Source of the DNA: an uncultured Collinsella sp.
GTDB lineage: Bacteria > Actinomycetota > Coriobacteriia > Coriobacteriales > Coriobacteriaceae
Length of the DNA stretch: 14,606 bases
Direction: 5' to 3'
Assembly: GCA_900555515.1 (NCBI GenBank)
Contig: USLO01000027.1
Location: forward strand, 1-14,606
Below are positions 1-7,126 of this stretch, piece by piece (the first letter of the stretch is position 1; every line of letters begins with the position of its first letter). The notes below the pieces were generated by a model. The model saw nothing but the letters and a program-made list of their open reading frames with translations, was not told where the DNA came from and did no database searches. Position numbers and translations under genes: made by a program.

Positions 1-150
1 TGCTGCGTTGAGGATTCGGTGCCTGGCATCACTGCCGGCAAGCGAGCCGGCCTGACAGTCATTGCCAAGCGCGAGGAGCGCTTTGGCTTTAGCCAGGATG
101 CCGCGGACAAGATTATCGACCAGCTGCCGGAGCTGCTCGCGCTTTCTTAG
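1..150 (+). CDS. HAD-family hydrolase, C-terminal fragment (partial at window edge)
   Basis: Frame 1 is open from the window edge to TAG at 148-150 and gives 49 residues. They begin CCVEDSVPGITAGKRAGLTV. The E-D-S-x-x-G-x-x-A-G-K-x-A-G pattern is HAD motif IV, which carries the Mg-binding acidic residues in beta-phosphoglucomutase/phosphatase-type HAD enzymes. It is followed by a typical C-terminal helix (DKIIDQLPELLAL). The substrate cannot be told from this tail. The gene runs in the same direction as the GntR gene but ends 150 bp before it, with a hairpin between them, so it is probably a separate transcription unit. Family is fairly sure; function is unknown. Confidence 0.8.
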   Translation, partial: CCVEDSVPGITAGKRAGLTVIAKREERFGFSQDAADKIIDQLPELLALS

Positions 151-234
151 GAGTGAGGTAGTTGCGCGTTTTTCGGGTCTGATGAGTAAATATCCGACAT
201 TTTGGTGCGGCACCTAGCATACTTTAAGCTAATG

Positions 235-273
235 CGGGCTTAAGGACTTGCTGAATGCTCTTAAGCCCGTTTT
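235..273 (+). terminator. Rho-independent-like hairpin between HAD gene and GntR gene
   Basis: A perfect 10-bp stem is formed by CGGGCTTAAG (235-244) and CTTAAGCCCG (260-269), with a 15-nt loop, followed by TTTT (270-273). It fits a terminator for the HAD gene, 85 bp after its stop. The left arm can instead pair with 222-229 (CTTTAAGC with GCTTAAGG at 238-245, 8 bp including one G-U pair), so an attenuator role ahead of the GntR gene is possible. I see no confident promoter in 151-300. Confidence 0.55.
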
Positions 274-300
274 AGACTTAATTGTGCTTGGAGAGGGTAT

Positions 301-1044
301 ATGCCACCGACTGAAGGGCTAACTGACGGTAAAGCAGCGATACCGCTGTACCAACAGGTTATTGATATCATTAAAAACGAAATCAACTCCGGCGCCTACA
401 AGGCAGGCGCGCGGATACCCAACGAATTCGAATTGGCTGAGAGCTATAAAGTTGGTCGCGTTACCGTGCGACGCGCTATTGAGGAGCTCGTCCAACAGGG
501 CTATCTAACGAAGCGACAGGGGAAAGGCACGTTTGTCAATGCCCCCAAGCTCAAGCGCAAGATTCGCCAGAAGGATGACGTCCAGAGTTTTTCGGACGCA
601 TGCCGCGTTAACGGAATGGAACCGGGGGCGTGTGTCATTTCGAGAAAGATACTGCCGGCGGATTCCACCGAAGCACAGTTCTTTGGTGTTCCCGTTGGAA
701 CTGACTTGATTTGCGTTGAGCGCGTGCGCACTGCCGATGGCGTCCCTGTCATGCTCGAGAACAACATATATGTTTACGAGGACAACGCCTATCTATCAAC
801 GGCACCTCTATCTAATCAATCCATTTTTGAGTTCGTGCGCAACCGGACGGGCCGCACGCCCGCGTTTACCGACCCGTGCACGCTCGAGATCGCGTGCGCG
901 TCGCCCGAGGTCGCTCGACTGTTGGCAGTTCCCGTTGGCGAACCCTTGTTTTATATGGAAGCCTTCTTTTTCGATGAGCAGCGGCGGCCGTTTATCATCG
1001 GTCGTCAGCGGATCGTTGGGTCTCGCTACGTTTTTGACATCTAG
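301..1044 (+). CDS. GntR-family regulator with UTRA domain (FrlR-like, HutC subfamily)
   Basis: The product is a 247-residue transcription factor that should sense a sugar or Amadori metabolite and control the adjacent operon. Residues about 14-78 form the GntR winged helix: IPLYQQVIDIIKNEI, then IPNEFELAESYKVGRVTVRR (recognition region) and the wing QGKGTFV. Residues about 100-247 form a UTRA effector domain ending in the usual GRQRIVGSRYVFDI pattern. Length is normal for HutC-subfamily proteins. The ATG start is preceded by GGAG at 290-293 with 7-nt spacing. E. coli encodes a GntR/UTRA regulator (FrlR) with frlABCD, so position and family both suggest control of the operon starting at 1263. 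The dyad at 1198-1220 is a candidate binding site. Activator or repressor action and the effector are inference. Confidence 0.9.
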   Translation: MPPTEGLTDGKAAIPLYQQVIDIIKNEINSGAYKAGARIPNEFELAESYKVGRVTVRRAIEELVQQGYLTKRQGKGTFVNAPKLKRKIRQKDDVQSFSDACRVNGMEPGACVISRKILPADSTEAQFFGVPVGTDLICVERVRTADGVPVMLENNIYVYEDNAYLSTAPLSNQSIFEFVRNRTGRTPAFTDPCTLEIACASPEVARLLAVPVGEPLFYMEAFFFDEQRRPFIIGRQRIVGSRYVFDI

Positions 1045-1054
1045 GACATTGCGA

Positions 1055-1094
1055 ATGGAAACGCCCGGTGGATCATCTCACCGGGCGTTTCCAT
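1055..1094. terminator. Perfect 16-bp hairpin after GntR gene
   Basis: Arms ATGGAAACGCCCGGTG (1055-1070) and CACCGGGCGTTTCCAT (1079-1094) are perfect complements around the 8-nt loop GATCATCT. The stem begins 10 bp after the GntR stop and would insulate that gene from the carrier operon. No T-tract follows (ACCGTTCACG), so it is not a textbook intrinsic terminator. It could act as a transcript 3'-end stabiliser or a bidirectional pause. Confidence 0.5.
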
Positions 1095-1154
1095 ACCGTT
1101 CACGGCGCGAACACAACCGTTCAACCGCGTTGCGGCAATCAGTTTGAAATTATC

Positions 1155-1183
1155 TTGATGAAGGAAAAAGCTGCTGGTAATCT
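1155..1183 (+). promoter_or_regulatory. Putative promoter of the frl-like operon
   Basis: A -35-like TTGATG (1155-1160) lies 17 bp upstream of a -10-like TAATCT (1178-1183). The -10 is preceded by TGG (1175-1177), giving an extended -10 arrangement. Transcription would begin near 1190, leaving a leader of about 70 nt before the carrier gene. The -10 itself matches the consensus only moderately. Placement is supported by the dyad just downstream. Confidence 0.4.
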
Positions 1184-1197
1184 ATGGGACGTCATAG

Positions 1198-1220
1198 AAC
1201 GTTTGCCTTATGCAAACGTT
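1198..1220. promoter_or_regulatory. Perfect 9-bp inverted repeat, candidate operator
   Basis: Arms AACGTTTGC (1198-1206) and GCAAACGTT (1212-1220) flank the 5-bp spacer CTTAT. The site lies just downstream of the predicted transcription start and 42 bp before the carrier ATG, a classic repressor position. The neighbouring GntR protein is the obvious candidate to bind it; a LacI-type regulator elsewhere is an alternative. As RNA it would also form a 9-bp hairpin in the leader. Confidence 0.5.
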
Positions 1221-1262
1221 GAAGCGAGATGCGATGCAGTCTCGAGTTCTTTGGAGGTATCT

Positions 1263-2726
1263 ATGTCAGATACGAAGGCGAAGAAGACAAACAGACGTTT
1301 TAAGTTCAAATTACCGCATGTCTATACGATCATGTTCTTGCTGATCGTTGTCTTTGCGGTCCTGACTTGGATCGTTCCCTCTGGTCAGTATCAGCGCAAG
1401 ACGATTTCGACAGCGGCGGGCGAGCGTGAAGTCGCCGTTGCTGGAACCTATGAACAGGTCGATAAGAACTACACCGATTCCGAGACCGGCGAGACCATCA
1501 ATCTGGGCCAGGATATCTTCGCGGTTCTGCAAGCGCCCACCAAGGGTATCCAAGAGGCTGCCGACGTCGTTGCGTTCGTCTTATTGATTGGCGGATCGTT
1601 CGCGATCATCACCAAGACCAACGCTTTGAATGCCGGCATGAGCCGTGTGATTAAAAAGCTCAAGAACAAGGACATCCTCATCATTCCCATCACGATGACA
1701 TTGCTGTCCATTTGCGGCACTACGTTTGGTATGTCTGAGGAAGCCCTGCCGTTCTATGCCATCTTCATTCCCATCATGATGGGTATCGGTTATGACTCGA
1801 TGACGGCATTCATCATCTGCTTCCTTGGTCCTAACCTGGGATATTGTGCTTCGACCATCGACCCGTTTAATGTTTTGATCGCCCAAGGCATCATTGGCAT
1901 CGAGGGTAATCCGCAATTGTGGCTGCGCGCCGTTTCTTGGGTCATCTTCACTGCCGTCGGTATCGCATGGGCCATGCGCTACGCCATGCGCGTCAAGAAA
2001 AACCCCGAGTCGTCCATTGTGTACGAGGACGATAAGCTCAAGCGTATTGAGTTTTCCGTGACCGATGCCTCCATCGAGGAAGAGTTCACTATTCGTCAGA
2101 AGCTCGTGCTTATCGATTTTGCTTGCGGTATGGGCATTATCGTCTGGGGTCTTGTTACCCAGGGCTGGTACATGAATGAGATTTCCGCTGTGTTCCTTGG
2201 CATGGGCTTGCTTGCCGGTATCCTGGGCGGCCTTGACCAGCAGACGATCGCAGAGGAGTTCGTTAAGGGTCTTGCCGACTTTGCGTACGCTGCCATCGTT
2301 ATCGGTATCGCTCGCGGTATTCTGGTCATCGCCGAGGGCGGCATGATCATCGACACCATCCTCCAGGCGCTCGCTACCGCGCTTGCCGGTGCACCCGCCG
2401 CCGTCTACACCACGTTTATGTATATCGTCCTTGGCCTGCTCTCTTTGCTGGTTCCCTCGAGTTCTGGCCTGGCGGCGCTCACCATGCCCGTTATGGGCCC
2501 CCTGACCGAGCTCATGGGCCTCAATCCCGAGGCAGCCGTCACCGCGCTCCAGTTTGCCAACCAGACCATCAACACCATCAGCCCCGTGGCGGGCATGACG
2601 GTCGCCGGTCTTGCCGTGGCTAGGATTTCGTTTGGCCAATGGTGGAAGACCATTTGGAAGTTCTTCATTTTCATGGTCGTCTTTGGCGTGATTGTAACGG
2701 CAATCTCTGGCATGCTTCCGGTGTAG
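1263..2726 (+). CDS. YfcC-family membrane carrier (DcuC/ArcD-like), probable Amadori-substrate transporter
   Basis: This is a 487-residue polytopic carrier. After a basic cytoplasmic N-terminus, the first membrane helix (about 20-39) ends in WIVPSGQYQR, the family's opening signature. Family landmarks follow: CGTTFGMSEEALPFY (151-165), STIDPFNVLIAQGI (197-210), and near the C-terminus a LVPSSSGLAALTMPVMGPL re-entrant-type motif. Characterised relatives move C4-dicarboxylates or exchange arginine and ornithine. The open frame extends upstream to 1068, but ATG 1263 has GGAGG at 1253-1257 with 5-nt spacing and gives the family N-terminus. The longer form would code through the operator and hairpin region. 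It is first in the operon, where E. coli has the unrelated permease FrlA. Uptake of fructosamines, perhaps in exchange for the released amino acid, is inference from context. Confidence 0.88.
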   Translation: MSDTKAKKTNRRFKFKLPHVYTIMFLLIVVFAVLTWIVPSGQYQRKTISTAAGEREVAVAGTYEQVDKNYTDSETGETINLGQDIFAVLQAPTKGIQEAADVVAFVLLIGGSFAIITKTNALNAGMSRVIKKLKNKDILIIPITMTLLSICGTTFGMSEEALPFYAIFIPIMMGIGYDSMTAFIICFLGPNLGYCASTIDPFNVLIAQGIIGIEGNPQLWLRAVSWVIFTAVGIAWAMRYAMRVKKNPESSIVYEDDKLKRIEFSVTDASIEEEFTIRQKLVLIDFACGMGIIVWGLVTQGWYMNEISAVFLGMGLLAGILGGLDQQTIAEEFVKGLADFAYAAIVIGIARGILVIAEGGMIIDTILQALATALAGAPAAVYTTFMYIVLGLLSLLVPSSSGLAALTMPVMGPLTELMGLNPEAAVTALQFANQTINTISPVAGMTVAGLAVARISFGQWWKTIWKFFIFMVVFGVIVTAISGMLPV

Positions 2727-2730
2727 GTGG
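2725..2730 (+). promoter_or_regulatory. Ribosome site deciding the amidohydrolase start
   Basis: AGGTGG overlaps the TAG stop of the carrier gene and sits 5 nt before ATG 2736. It favours that ATG over the in-frame GTG codons at 2727 and 2733, which have no Shine-Dalgarno sequence at a usable distance. Confidence 0.55.
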
Positions 2731-2735
2731 TTGTG

Positions 2736-4319
2736 ATGTCTGATCGTTTGACGGTCCTGACGTCTAAGAGCGTCTTTACCGGTACGGGGGACCTGCCGTT
2801 TGAAGGTTTCGTAGCGGTCCGTGGCAATCGAATTGAGGCTGTTGGCACCAAGTGTGAGGTAGCTTCGTATTTGACCCAGGCGGACGAGGTAGTTGACCTG
2901 GGCGACCGCACTGTCATGCCCGGCCTGATCGATGTGCATACCTTCTATACAGGTTGGGCGCTGCGGACGTTGGGGTCTGATCTGTCCGGCATCACTGATG
3001 CCAAAGAGGCTGTGTCGCTCTTGCGTGCATGGAAAGAAGGTCATCCGGATTGCGCGGCGGCTTTTGGCCACAACCTACCCGAAACGTTGGCATCGGATGC
3101 CGAGAACGCAAATACGGCAGCTGTGTTTGACGATTGTTTTGGCGATATCCCTGTCGTCTGCTTTACACCGGGTGCGGATACCTGCGTTCTCAATGCTGCC
3201 GCCAGTGCGCGATACGGCTTTACACCCCAGGCGTGCTATGCCGAGAAGATCTGGCGCATGATAAGCGATTTCCTCGCGCTGCCCGAGGTGCGTGCCAGGT
3301 ATTCGGACTACATGAGCATGCTTAACGAGCGCGGCGTTACCGCCATCAAGGAAATGGCGTTTGATGACTACTACGGCTTTGCCGACGAAATGGCTCGCCG
3401 TGAGGAATCTGGTGAGCTGACGGTTCGCGTCTCTATGATGTCGCAGCCGGTGGGCGCCGGTGCAAATCTGGCATATGCCCGCGAGGCGCGAGAGCGCTTC
3501 CGGGGACCGTTCGTTCGTTTTTCTGGCTTCAACCGTATGACCGATCGCGGCGTATGGGTGGGGCTTGCCGAGATGATAGACCCCTATGAGGACACGGCCG
3601 CTGCGGGCGCTGCCGGCAAGACGGTCGTCGAGGAGCCAGAGTGGGATCTGATTGAGAACGAGCTGCGTGCAATTGATGCTGACGGCTTCCGATATTCCTT
3701 GCATTGCCAGGGCGATGGCGCCGTTCGTCGCACCGTGGCACTCTATGCCTCGCTGCCTCGAGACGAGCATGGACGGATGCTTCGCCGCCATGCGATTACC
3801 GATCTCGAGAACTCTGACCCGACCGATCTTGTCGAGTTTGGCAAGTTAGGTGGAATTTGCGAGGTCTATCCGCAGATTCTGACGCTGGACCGGCGCGAGG
3901 ATTGCCTGTCGATGATGCGTCGACAAATTGGCGAGACGCGACTTTTGCACAGCTGGAATCGCCGCGGCATGGAAGATTCCGGATGCACAGTGTGCTGCGG
4001 CACGGATCTGCCGCTGCTGATTCCGAGCCTGGGCGAGTCAATCTACAGCGCGTGCGGCGGATTCTTCGCCGACGGACTGCCCGTGAATGAGGTCAACACG
4101 CTGACGCTTGTCGAGCTCTTGCGCGCTTGGACTGCCGGGGGCGCGTACGATCTGATGCGCGAAGACGAGCTGGGTACGCTTGAGGTTGGCAAGCTTGCCG
4201 ATATCTGCGTGCTCGATCGGGATGTGTTCGACCTCGATTATCGCGACGCACGCGATCTTGCGGTTGATATGACGATGTCGGACGGACAAATCGTGTTCGA
4301 TCGAAATAAGGAGGCATAA
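2736..4319 (+). CDS. YtcJ-type amidohydrolase (Amidohydro_3) with non-canonical metal site
   Basis: The 527-residue protein has the length and architecture of YtcJ-like hydrolases: an N-terminal beta-sandwich strand set (residues 1-60), a TIM barrel opened by MPGLIDVHTF (61-70), and a C-terminal return to the sandwich (GTLEVGKLADICVLDRDVF, about 480-498). HCQGD (323-327) and CGTDLPLL (421-428) match family motifs. Three expected metal-centre features differ by eye. The H-x-H pair is H68-T-F70; the usual K of the K-x-x-x-D-G region is R261 (FVRFSGFNRMTD); the usual I-E-H is I-T-D356. It may be a divergent hydrolase or a non-metal variant. The start is ATG 2736. The gene lies 9 bp after the carrier and 1 bp before the epimerase gene, so it is co-translated with the Amadori genes. 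It might release the substrate from an acylated or peptide-like precursor, but that is a guess. Confidence 0.82.
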   Translation: MSDRLTVLTSKSVFTGTGDLPFEGFVAVRGNRIEAVGTKCEVASYLTQADEVVDLGDRTVMPGLIDVHTFYTGWALRTLGSDLSGITDAKEAVSLLRAWKEGHPDCAAAFGHNLPETLASDAENANTAAVFDDCFGDIPVVCFTPGADTCVLNAAASARYGFTPQACYAEKIWRMISDFLALPEVRARYSDYMSMLNERGVTAIKEMAFDDYYGFADEMARREESGELTVRVSMMSQPVGAGANLAYAREARERFRGPFVRFSGFNRMTDRGVWVGLAEMIDPYEDTAAAGAAGKTVVEEPEWDLIENELRAIDADGFRYSLHCQGDGAVRRTVALYASLPRDEHGRMLRRHAITDLENSDPTDLVEFGKLGGICEVYPQILTLDRREDCLSMMRRQIGETRLLHSWNRRGMEDSGCTVCCGTDLPLLIPSLGESIYSACGGFFADGLPVNEVNTLTLVELLRAWTAGGAYDLMREDELGTLEVGKLADICVLDRDVFDLDYRDARDLAVDMTMSDGQIVFDRNKEA

Positions 4320-4320
4320 G

Positions 4321-5172
4321 ATGTCTGAATCCAAACCGACGCTGCACCGCGAACAGATTGCGGGCATGAATATCCACTACATCATGTGGTCGCTCGATTA
4401 CTTCCTTGATGTGCAGCAGCGCTTGGGCTTTGAGTCCATTGAGCTGTGGTGTGCGGAGCCGCATGTGACGCTCGACCACACGGGCTACTTTGAGGCTGAG
4501 GTCCTGGCGAAAAAGGCTGCAGACCGTGGGCTTAGGTATCGTACTCTGTGCCCCGAGAATGTTGTCTATCCTTGGCAGTACTGCGCACGCAAACCGCTGC
4601 ATGAACAGCGCAGCCTGGCGTACTTTAAGCACGGCATTGAGCTTGCCGAGGTACTTGGGTGCGACCGTATGTCCGTCAACTCGGGCTGGGGCGACTGGGA
4701 CGAGGACCGCGAGGAAGCCTGGAAGCGCAGCCGCGAGCACTTGTCCATTCTGGCGGAGTATGCCGGCGAGCACGGTCTGGTGCTTACGATGGAAAGCCTG
4801 CGTCCCGAGGAGAGCAACCTTGTGACGACGGTTTCCGATGCGAAGCGCATGATTGACGAGGTCGCGAGCCCGTACTTACAGCCCATGGTTGATACAACCG
4901 CGATGGGCGTTGCAGGCGAGACGCTCGAGGACTGGTTTGCCGCCTTTGGTGATGGGGCAATTCACGAGATGCACTTTATCGACGGTGACCCGTATGGCCA
5001 TCTGGTGTGGGGCGATGGCAAGCACGATATGGACGCCTTCGTCGCCACACTCAACGCCCATGGTTTCGACGGCATGCTGGGCCAGGAAATCACGGACGGT
5101 CGTTACTACGATGACCCGGCGGCGGCAGATGCCAAGAACATGGCCGCATTCGAGAAATATCTGATTGACTAA
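4321..5172 (+). CDS. frlC: FrlC-like sugar epimerase (xylose isomerase-like TIM barrel)
   Basis: This 283-residue protein belongs to the sugar phosphate isomerase/epimerase (AP endonuclease 2-like) barrel family. It follows E. coli FrlC, the fructoselysine/psicoselysine 3-epimerase, in several stretches: GFESIELWCAEPH (36-48), LCPENVVYPWQY (76-87), and MESLRPEESNLVTTVSDAK (157-175), which parallels the FrlC segment with the P-x-E-S-N core. Probable metal ligands are E158, D191 (PMVDTT), H218 (HEMHFID) and E256 (GQEIT), one near the end of successive barrel strands as in the family. The ATG is preceded by AAGGAGG at 4308-4314 with 6-nt spacing and follows the amidohydrolase stop by 1 nt. The role would be interconverting C3 epimers so that both enter FrlD/FrlB. 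Family assignment is strong; the exact ketosamine is not determined. Confidence 0.82.
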   Translation: MSESKPTLHREQIAGMNIHYIMWSLDYFLDVQQRLGFESIELWCAEPHVTLDHTGYFEAEVLAKKAADRGLRYRTLCPENVVYPWQYCARKPLHEQRSLAYFKHGIELAEVLGCDRMSVNSGWGDWDEDREEAWKRSREHLSILAEYAGEHGLVLTMESLRPEESNLVTTVSDAKRMIDEVASPYLQPMVDTTAMGVAGETLEDWFAAFGDGAIHEMHFIDGDPYGHLVWGDGKHDMDAFVATLNAHGFDGMLGQEITDGRYYDDPAAADAKNMAAFEKYLID

Positions 5173-5182
5173 AACAACTATC

Positions 5183-5214
5183 GGCCACGCAACCAACGTC
5201 ATTGATTGCGGGCC
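5183..5214 (+). other. Intercistronic hairpin before frlB
   Basis: GGCC-A-CGCAA (5183-5192) pairs with TTGCG-GGCC (5206-5214), nine pairs with one bulged A and a 13-nt loop. It occupies the only sizeable gap inside the operon (62 bp) and ends 7 nt before the frlB ribosome site. It may serve mRNA processing or stabilisation of the frlB-frlD segment. There is no T-tract, so termination is unlikely. Confidence 0.35.
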
Positions 5215-5234
5215 AAATAAGAAAGGAACTGGAT

Positions 5235-6203
5235 ATGAACGCACACGATCTGATCAAAGAGGCAATTGCCGAGAAGGGCAAGTTCGACAGCGTCTACTGG
5301 ATTGCTTGCGGTGGCTCCATGATCGATTTGATCCCGGCTCATGAGCTTCTGCAGCGCGAGGCAACCACCTTCACTTCGTATATCTATACGGCTCGCGAGT
5401 TCGATATCATGCGTCCGCGTCGTCTGGGCGAGAAGTCCCTGGTCATCGCTTGCAGCCACAGCGGCAACACCCCGGAGGTCGTCGAGGGCTGCGAGATTGC
5501 CCTTGCTGCCGGTGCTACGGTGATCGCCCAGACCGACAACGCTGGATCCAAGATCGACTCCGGCAAGTGGACCACGTGGGTCTACCCATGGGGCGAGGGC
5601 GTGCCGCAGGCCGAGGTCCCCGCTGGTATTTCGCTGTCGCTTGCGGCAGAGCTGCTCGATCAGCAGGAGGGCTACGCCGATCTTGCCGATATGTATGCCG
5701 GTATTGCCGAGATGGATAAGATTCTTCCTCCGGCACGCGAGAAGGTAAATGCCGAGCTGGGCGATCGCTTTGCCAAGCTTTGCCAGGAGCACGAGTTCTT
5801 CTATATTCTGGGCAGCGGTCCCAACTTTAGCCAGACCTACGGTTTCGCTATCTGCTCTCTTATGGAGATGCAGTGGCAGCATTGCAGCTACATCCACTCC
5901 GCCGAGTACTTCCATGGCCCCTTCGAGGCTACTCAGGATGGCGTTTTTTACTTCCTGCAGATGGGCTCCAGCGAGTGCCGTGCTATGGACGAGCGCGCCC
6001 TGGCGTTCCTTAAGACGCATACCGATACGCTGATGGTGCTCGATGCCAAGGAGTACGGTATGGAAGCCGTGCCGGCGAGCGTCCGTGCCTATCTGGACCC
6101 GGTGCTGTTCTACGCCATGAACTGCGAGCTGCGTGCTGCACGCGGCAAGGTGTTTGATCACGATCCCGATTTCCGTCGCTATATGGGTGTTGTCGAGTAC
6201 TAG
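5235..6203 (+). CDS. frlB: FrlB-like fructosamine-6-phosphate deglycase (SIS family)
   Basis: The enzyme should cleave a fructose-6-phosphate amine (for example fructoselysine 6-phosphate) to glucose 6-phosphate and the free amino acid. It is 322 residues, close to E. coli FrlB, and has two SIS halves. The first has IACGGSMIDL (23-32) and the phosphate-binding CSHSGNTPE (73-81). The second has ILGSGPNF (191-198). E211 (SLMEMQW) and H227 (EYFHGP) have the same 16-residue spacing as the catalytic Glu/His pair I recall for Salmonella FraB (E214/H230). The C-terminus HDPDFRRYMGVVEY closely matches the E. coli FrlB end. An upstream in-frame extension to 5202 exists, but ATG 5235 has AAAGGA (5222-5227 region) at a good distance. 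The specific amine (lysine, asparagine or other) cannot be read from sequence. Confidence 0.87.
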   Translation: MNAHDLIKEAIAEKGKFDSVYWIACGGSMIDLIPAHELLQREATTFTSYIYTAREFDIMRPRRLGEKSLVIACSHSGNTPEVVEGCEIALAAGATVIAQTDNAGSKIDSGKWTTWVYPWGEGVPQAEVPAGISLSLAAELLDQQEGYADLADMYAGIAEMDKILPPAREKVNAELGDRFAKLCQEHEFFYILGSGPNFSQTYGFAICSLMEMQWQHCSYIHSAEYFHGPFEATQDGVFYFLQMGSSECRAMDERALAFLKTHTDTLMVLDAKEYGMEAVPASVRAYLDPVLFYAMNCELRAARGKVFDHDPDFRRYMGVVEY

Positions 6204-6217
6204 AAGGGACAAAGGCC

Positions 6218-7081
6218 ATGGCATTTAACGTTAACGCGCTCGGATTTGGCGACAACGTCGTCGATCGCTACGAGCATATCCACACCATGTATCCCGGCGG
6301 CAATGCGGTGAACTTCGCCGTTTATGCCAAGAAATGCGGTGCCGCACGCTCTGCATACATGGGCATTTTTGGTAATGACGCCGCTGCCGAGCATGTCATT
6401 GCAAGCCTCGAGGATGAGGGTATCGAGCTTGACAAGTGCGAGCAGATGATTGGCGAGAACGGAGCGGCTCGCGTGACCGTCGTTGACGGTGACCGTGTCT
6501 TCCTTGGCTCCAACGAGGGCGGTATCCGTGGCGATGCGCGCTATGTCCTCGATCGCTTTGATCTTGCGTACATGAAGCAGTTCGATGTGGTTCATTCGGG
6601 CAACTATTGCTTTACCGAGCGCGAGCTGCCCAAGTTGAAGGCTGCGGGCGTCACGGTCTCTTTTGACTTTTCGGACGACTCCACCGACGAGTACTACGAG
6701 CAGATTGCGCCCTACGTCGATTTCGCTTTCTTTAGTGCGGCGGATGCTGCGAGTGAGGACGAGATTCGCGAGCGTCTGGCATGGGTGAAGGGCCTGGGTC
6801 CGCGTTTTGTGTCGGCTACGGCGGGCGCCGAGGGCTGCATTGCTTACGACGGCGAGCGTTATTACCGCCAGCCGGCTAAACCGGTAACGGACATGAAGGA
6901 CACCATGGGGGCGGGCGACTCGTTCCTCACCTCGTTTTTGATGTGCTATCTCGATTCCGCCAAGCGTGGTGAGGATGGCGCCGAGGCCATCGAGCGCGCG
7001 CTCGACTTTGCTGCCGGGTTTGCCTCGACCGTGTGCGGCATGGAAGGTTCTTGGGGCCACGGAGCACCAATCGTCGAATAG
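6218..7081 (+). CDS. frlD: FrlD-like fructosamine kinase (PfkB family)
   Basis: This 287-residue PfkB sugar kinase should phosphorylate the Amadori compound at C6 with ATP before FrlB cleaves it. The N-terminal LGFGDNVVDRYEHIHTMYPG and the substrate motif GGNAVNFAVYAKKCG (27-41) closely parallel E. coli FrlD (GDNCVDIYP, GGNAVNVAVY). FDFSDD (149-154) and VDFAFFSA (167-174) also match. DTMGAGDSF (228-236) is the PfkB anion-hole signature, with D234 as catalytic base. ATG 6218 is 14 nt after the frlB stop, with AAGGG (6204-6208) as ribosome site. It is the last gene of the operon. Kinase family is near certain; Amadori specificity rests on both similarity and the adjacent deglycase. Confidence 0.87.
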   Translation: MAFNVNALGFGDNVVDRYEHIHTMYPGGNAVNFAVYAKKCGAARSAYMGIFGNDAAAEHVIASLEDEGIELDKCEQMIGENGAARVTVVDGDRVFLGSNEGGIRGDARYVLDRFDLAYMKQFDVVHSGNYCFTERELPKLKAAGVTVSFDFSDDSTDEYYEQIAPYVDFAFFSAADAASEDEIRERLAWVKGLGPRFVSATAGAEGCIAYDGERYYRQPAKPVTDMKDTMGAGDSFLTSFLMCYLDSAKRGEDGAEAIERALDFAAGFASTVCGMEGSWGHGAPIVE

Positions 7082-7126
7082 CCGAGCTGTCCCGGGGAGC
7101 TGTATTGGTGCCTTCCCGTGACTCGG
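7082..7126 (+). terminator. Weak hairpin after frlD
   Basis: CCGAG (7082-7086) can pair with CTCGG (7122-7126), and CGGGGA (7093-7098) with TTCCCG (7113-7118), separated by a small internal loop and closing a 14-nt loop. No T-tract follows. It may mark the 3' end of the operon transcript, but the support is modest. Confidence 0.3.

Noticed and set aside
1068..1262. N-terminal extension of the YfcC carrier
   Set aside because: The extra 65 residues match nothing in the family, and the stretch contains a hairpin, promoter and dyad. ATG 1263 has a good ribosome site.
1581..3071. 496-codon open frame on the - strand
   Set aside because: It lies opposite the YfcC and YtcJ genes, crosses their junction, is His/Asp/Gln/Arg-rich without domain pattern, and has no ribosome site. 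The + strand genes are unambiguous.
5199..6224. 341-codon open frame on the - strand
   Set aside because: It is the antisense shadow of frlB, whose catalytic and SIS motifs are intact on the + strand.
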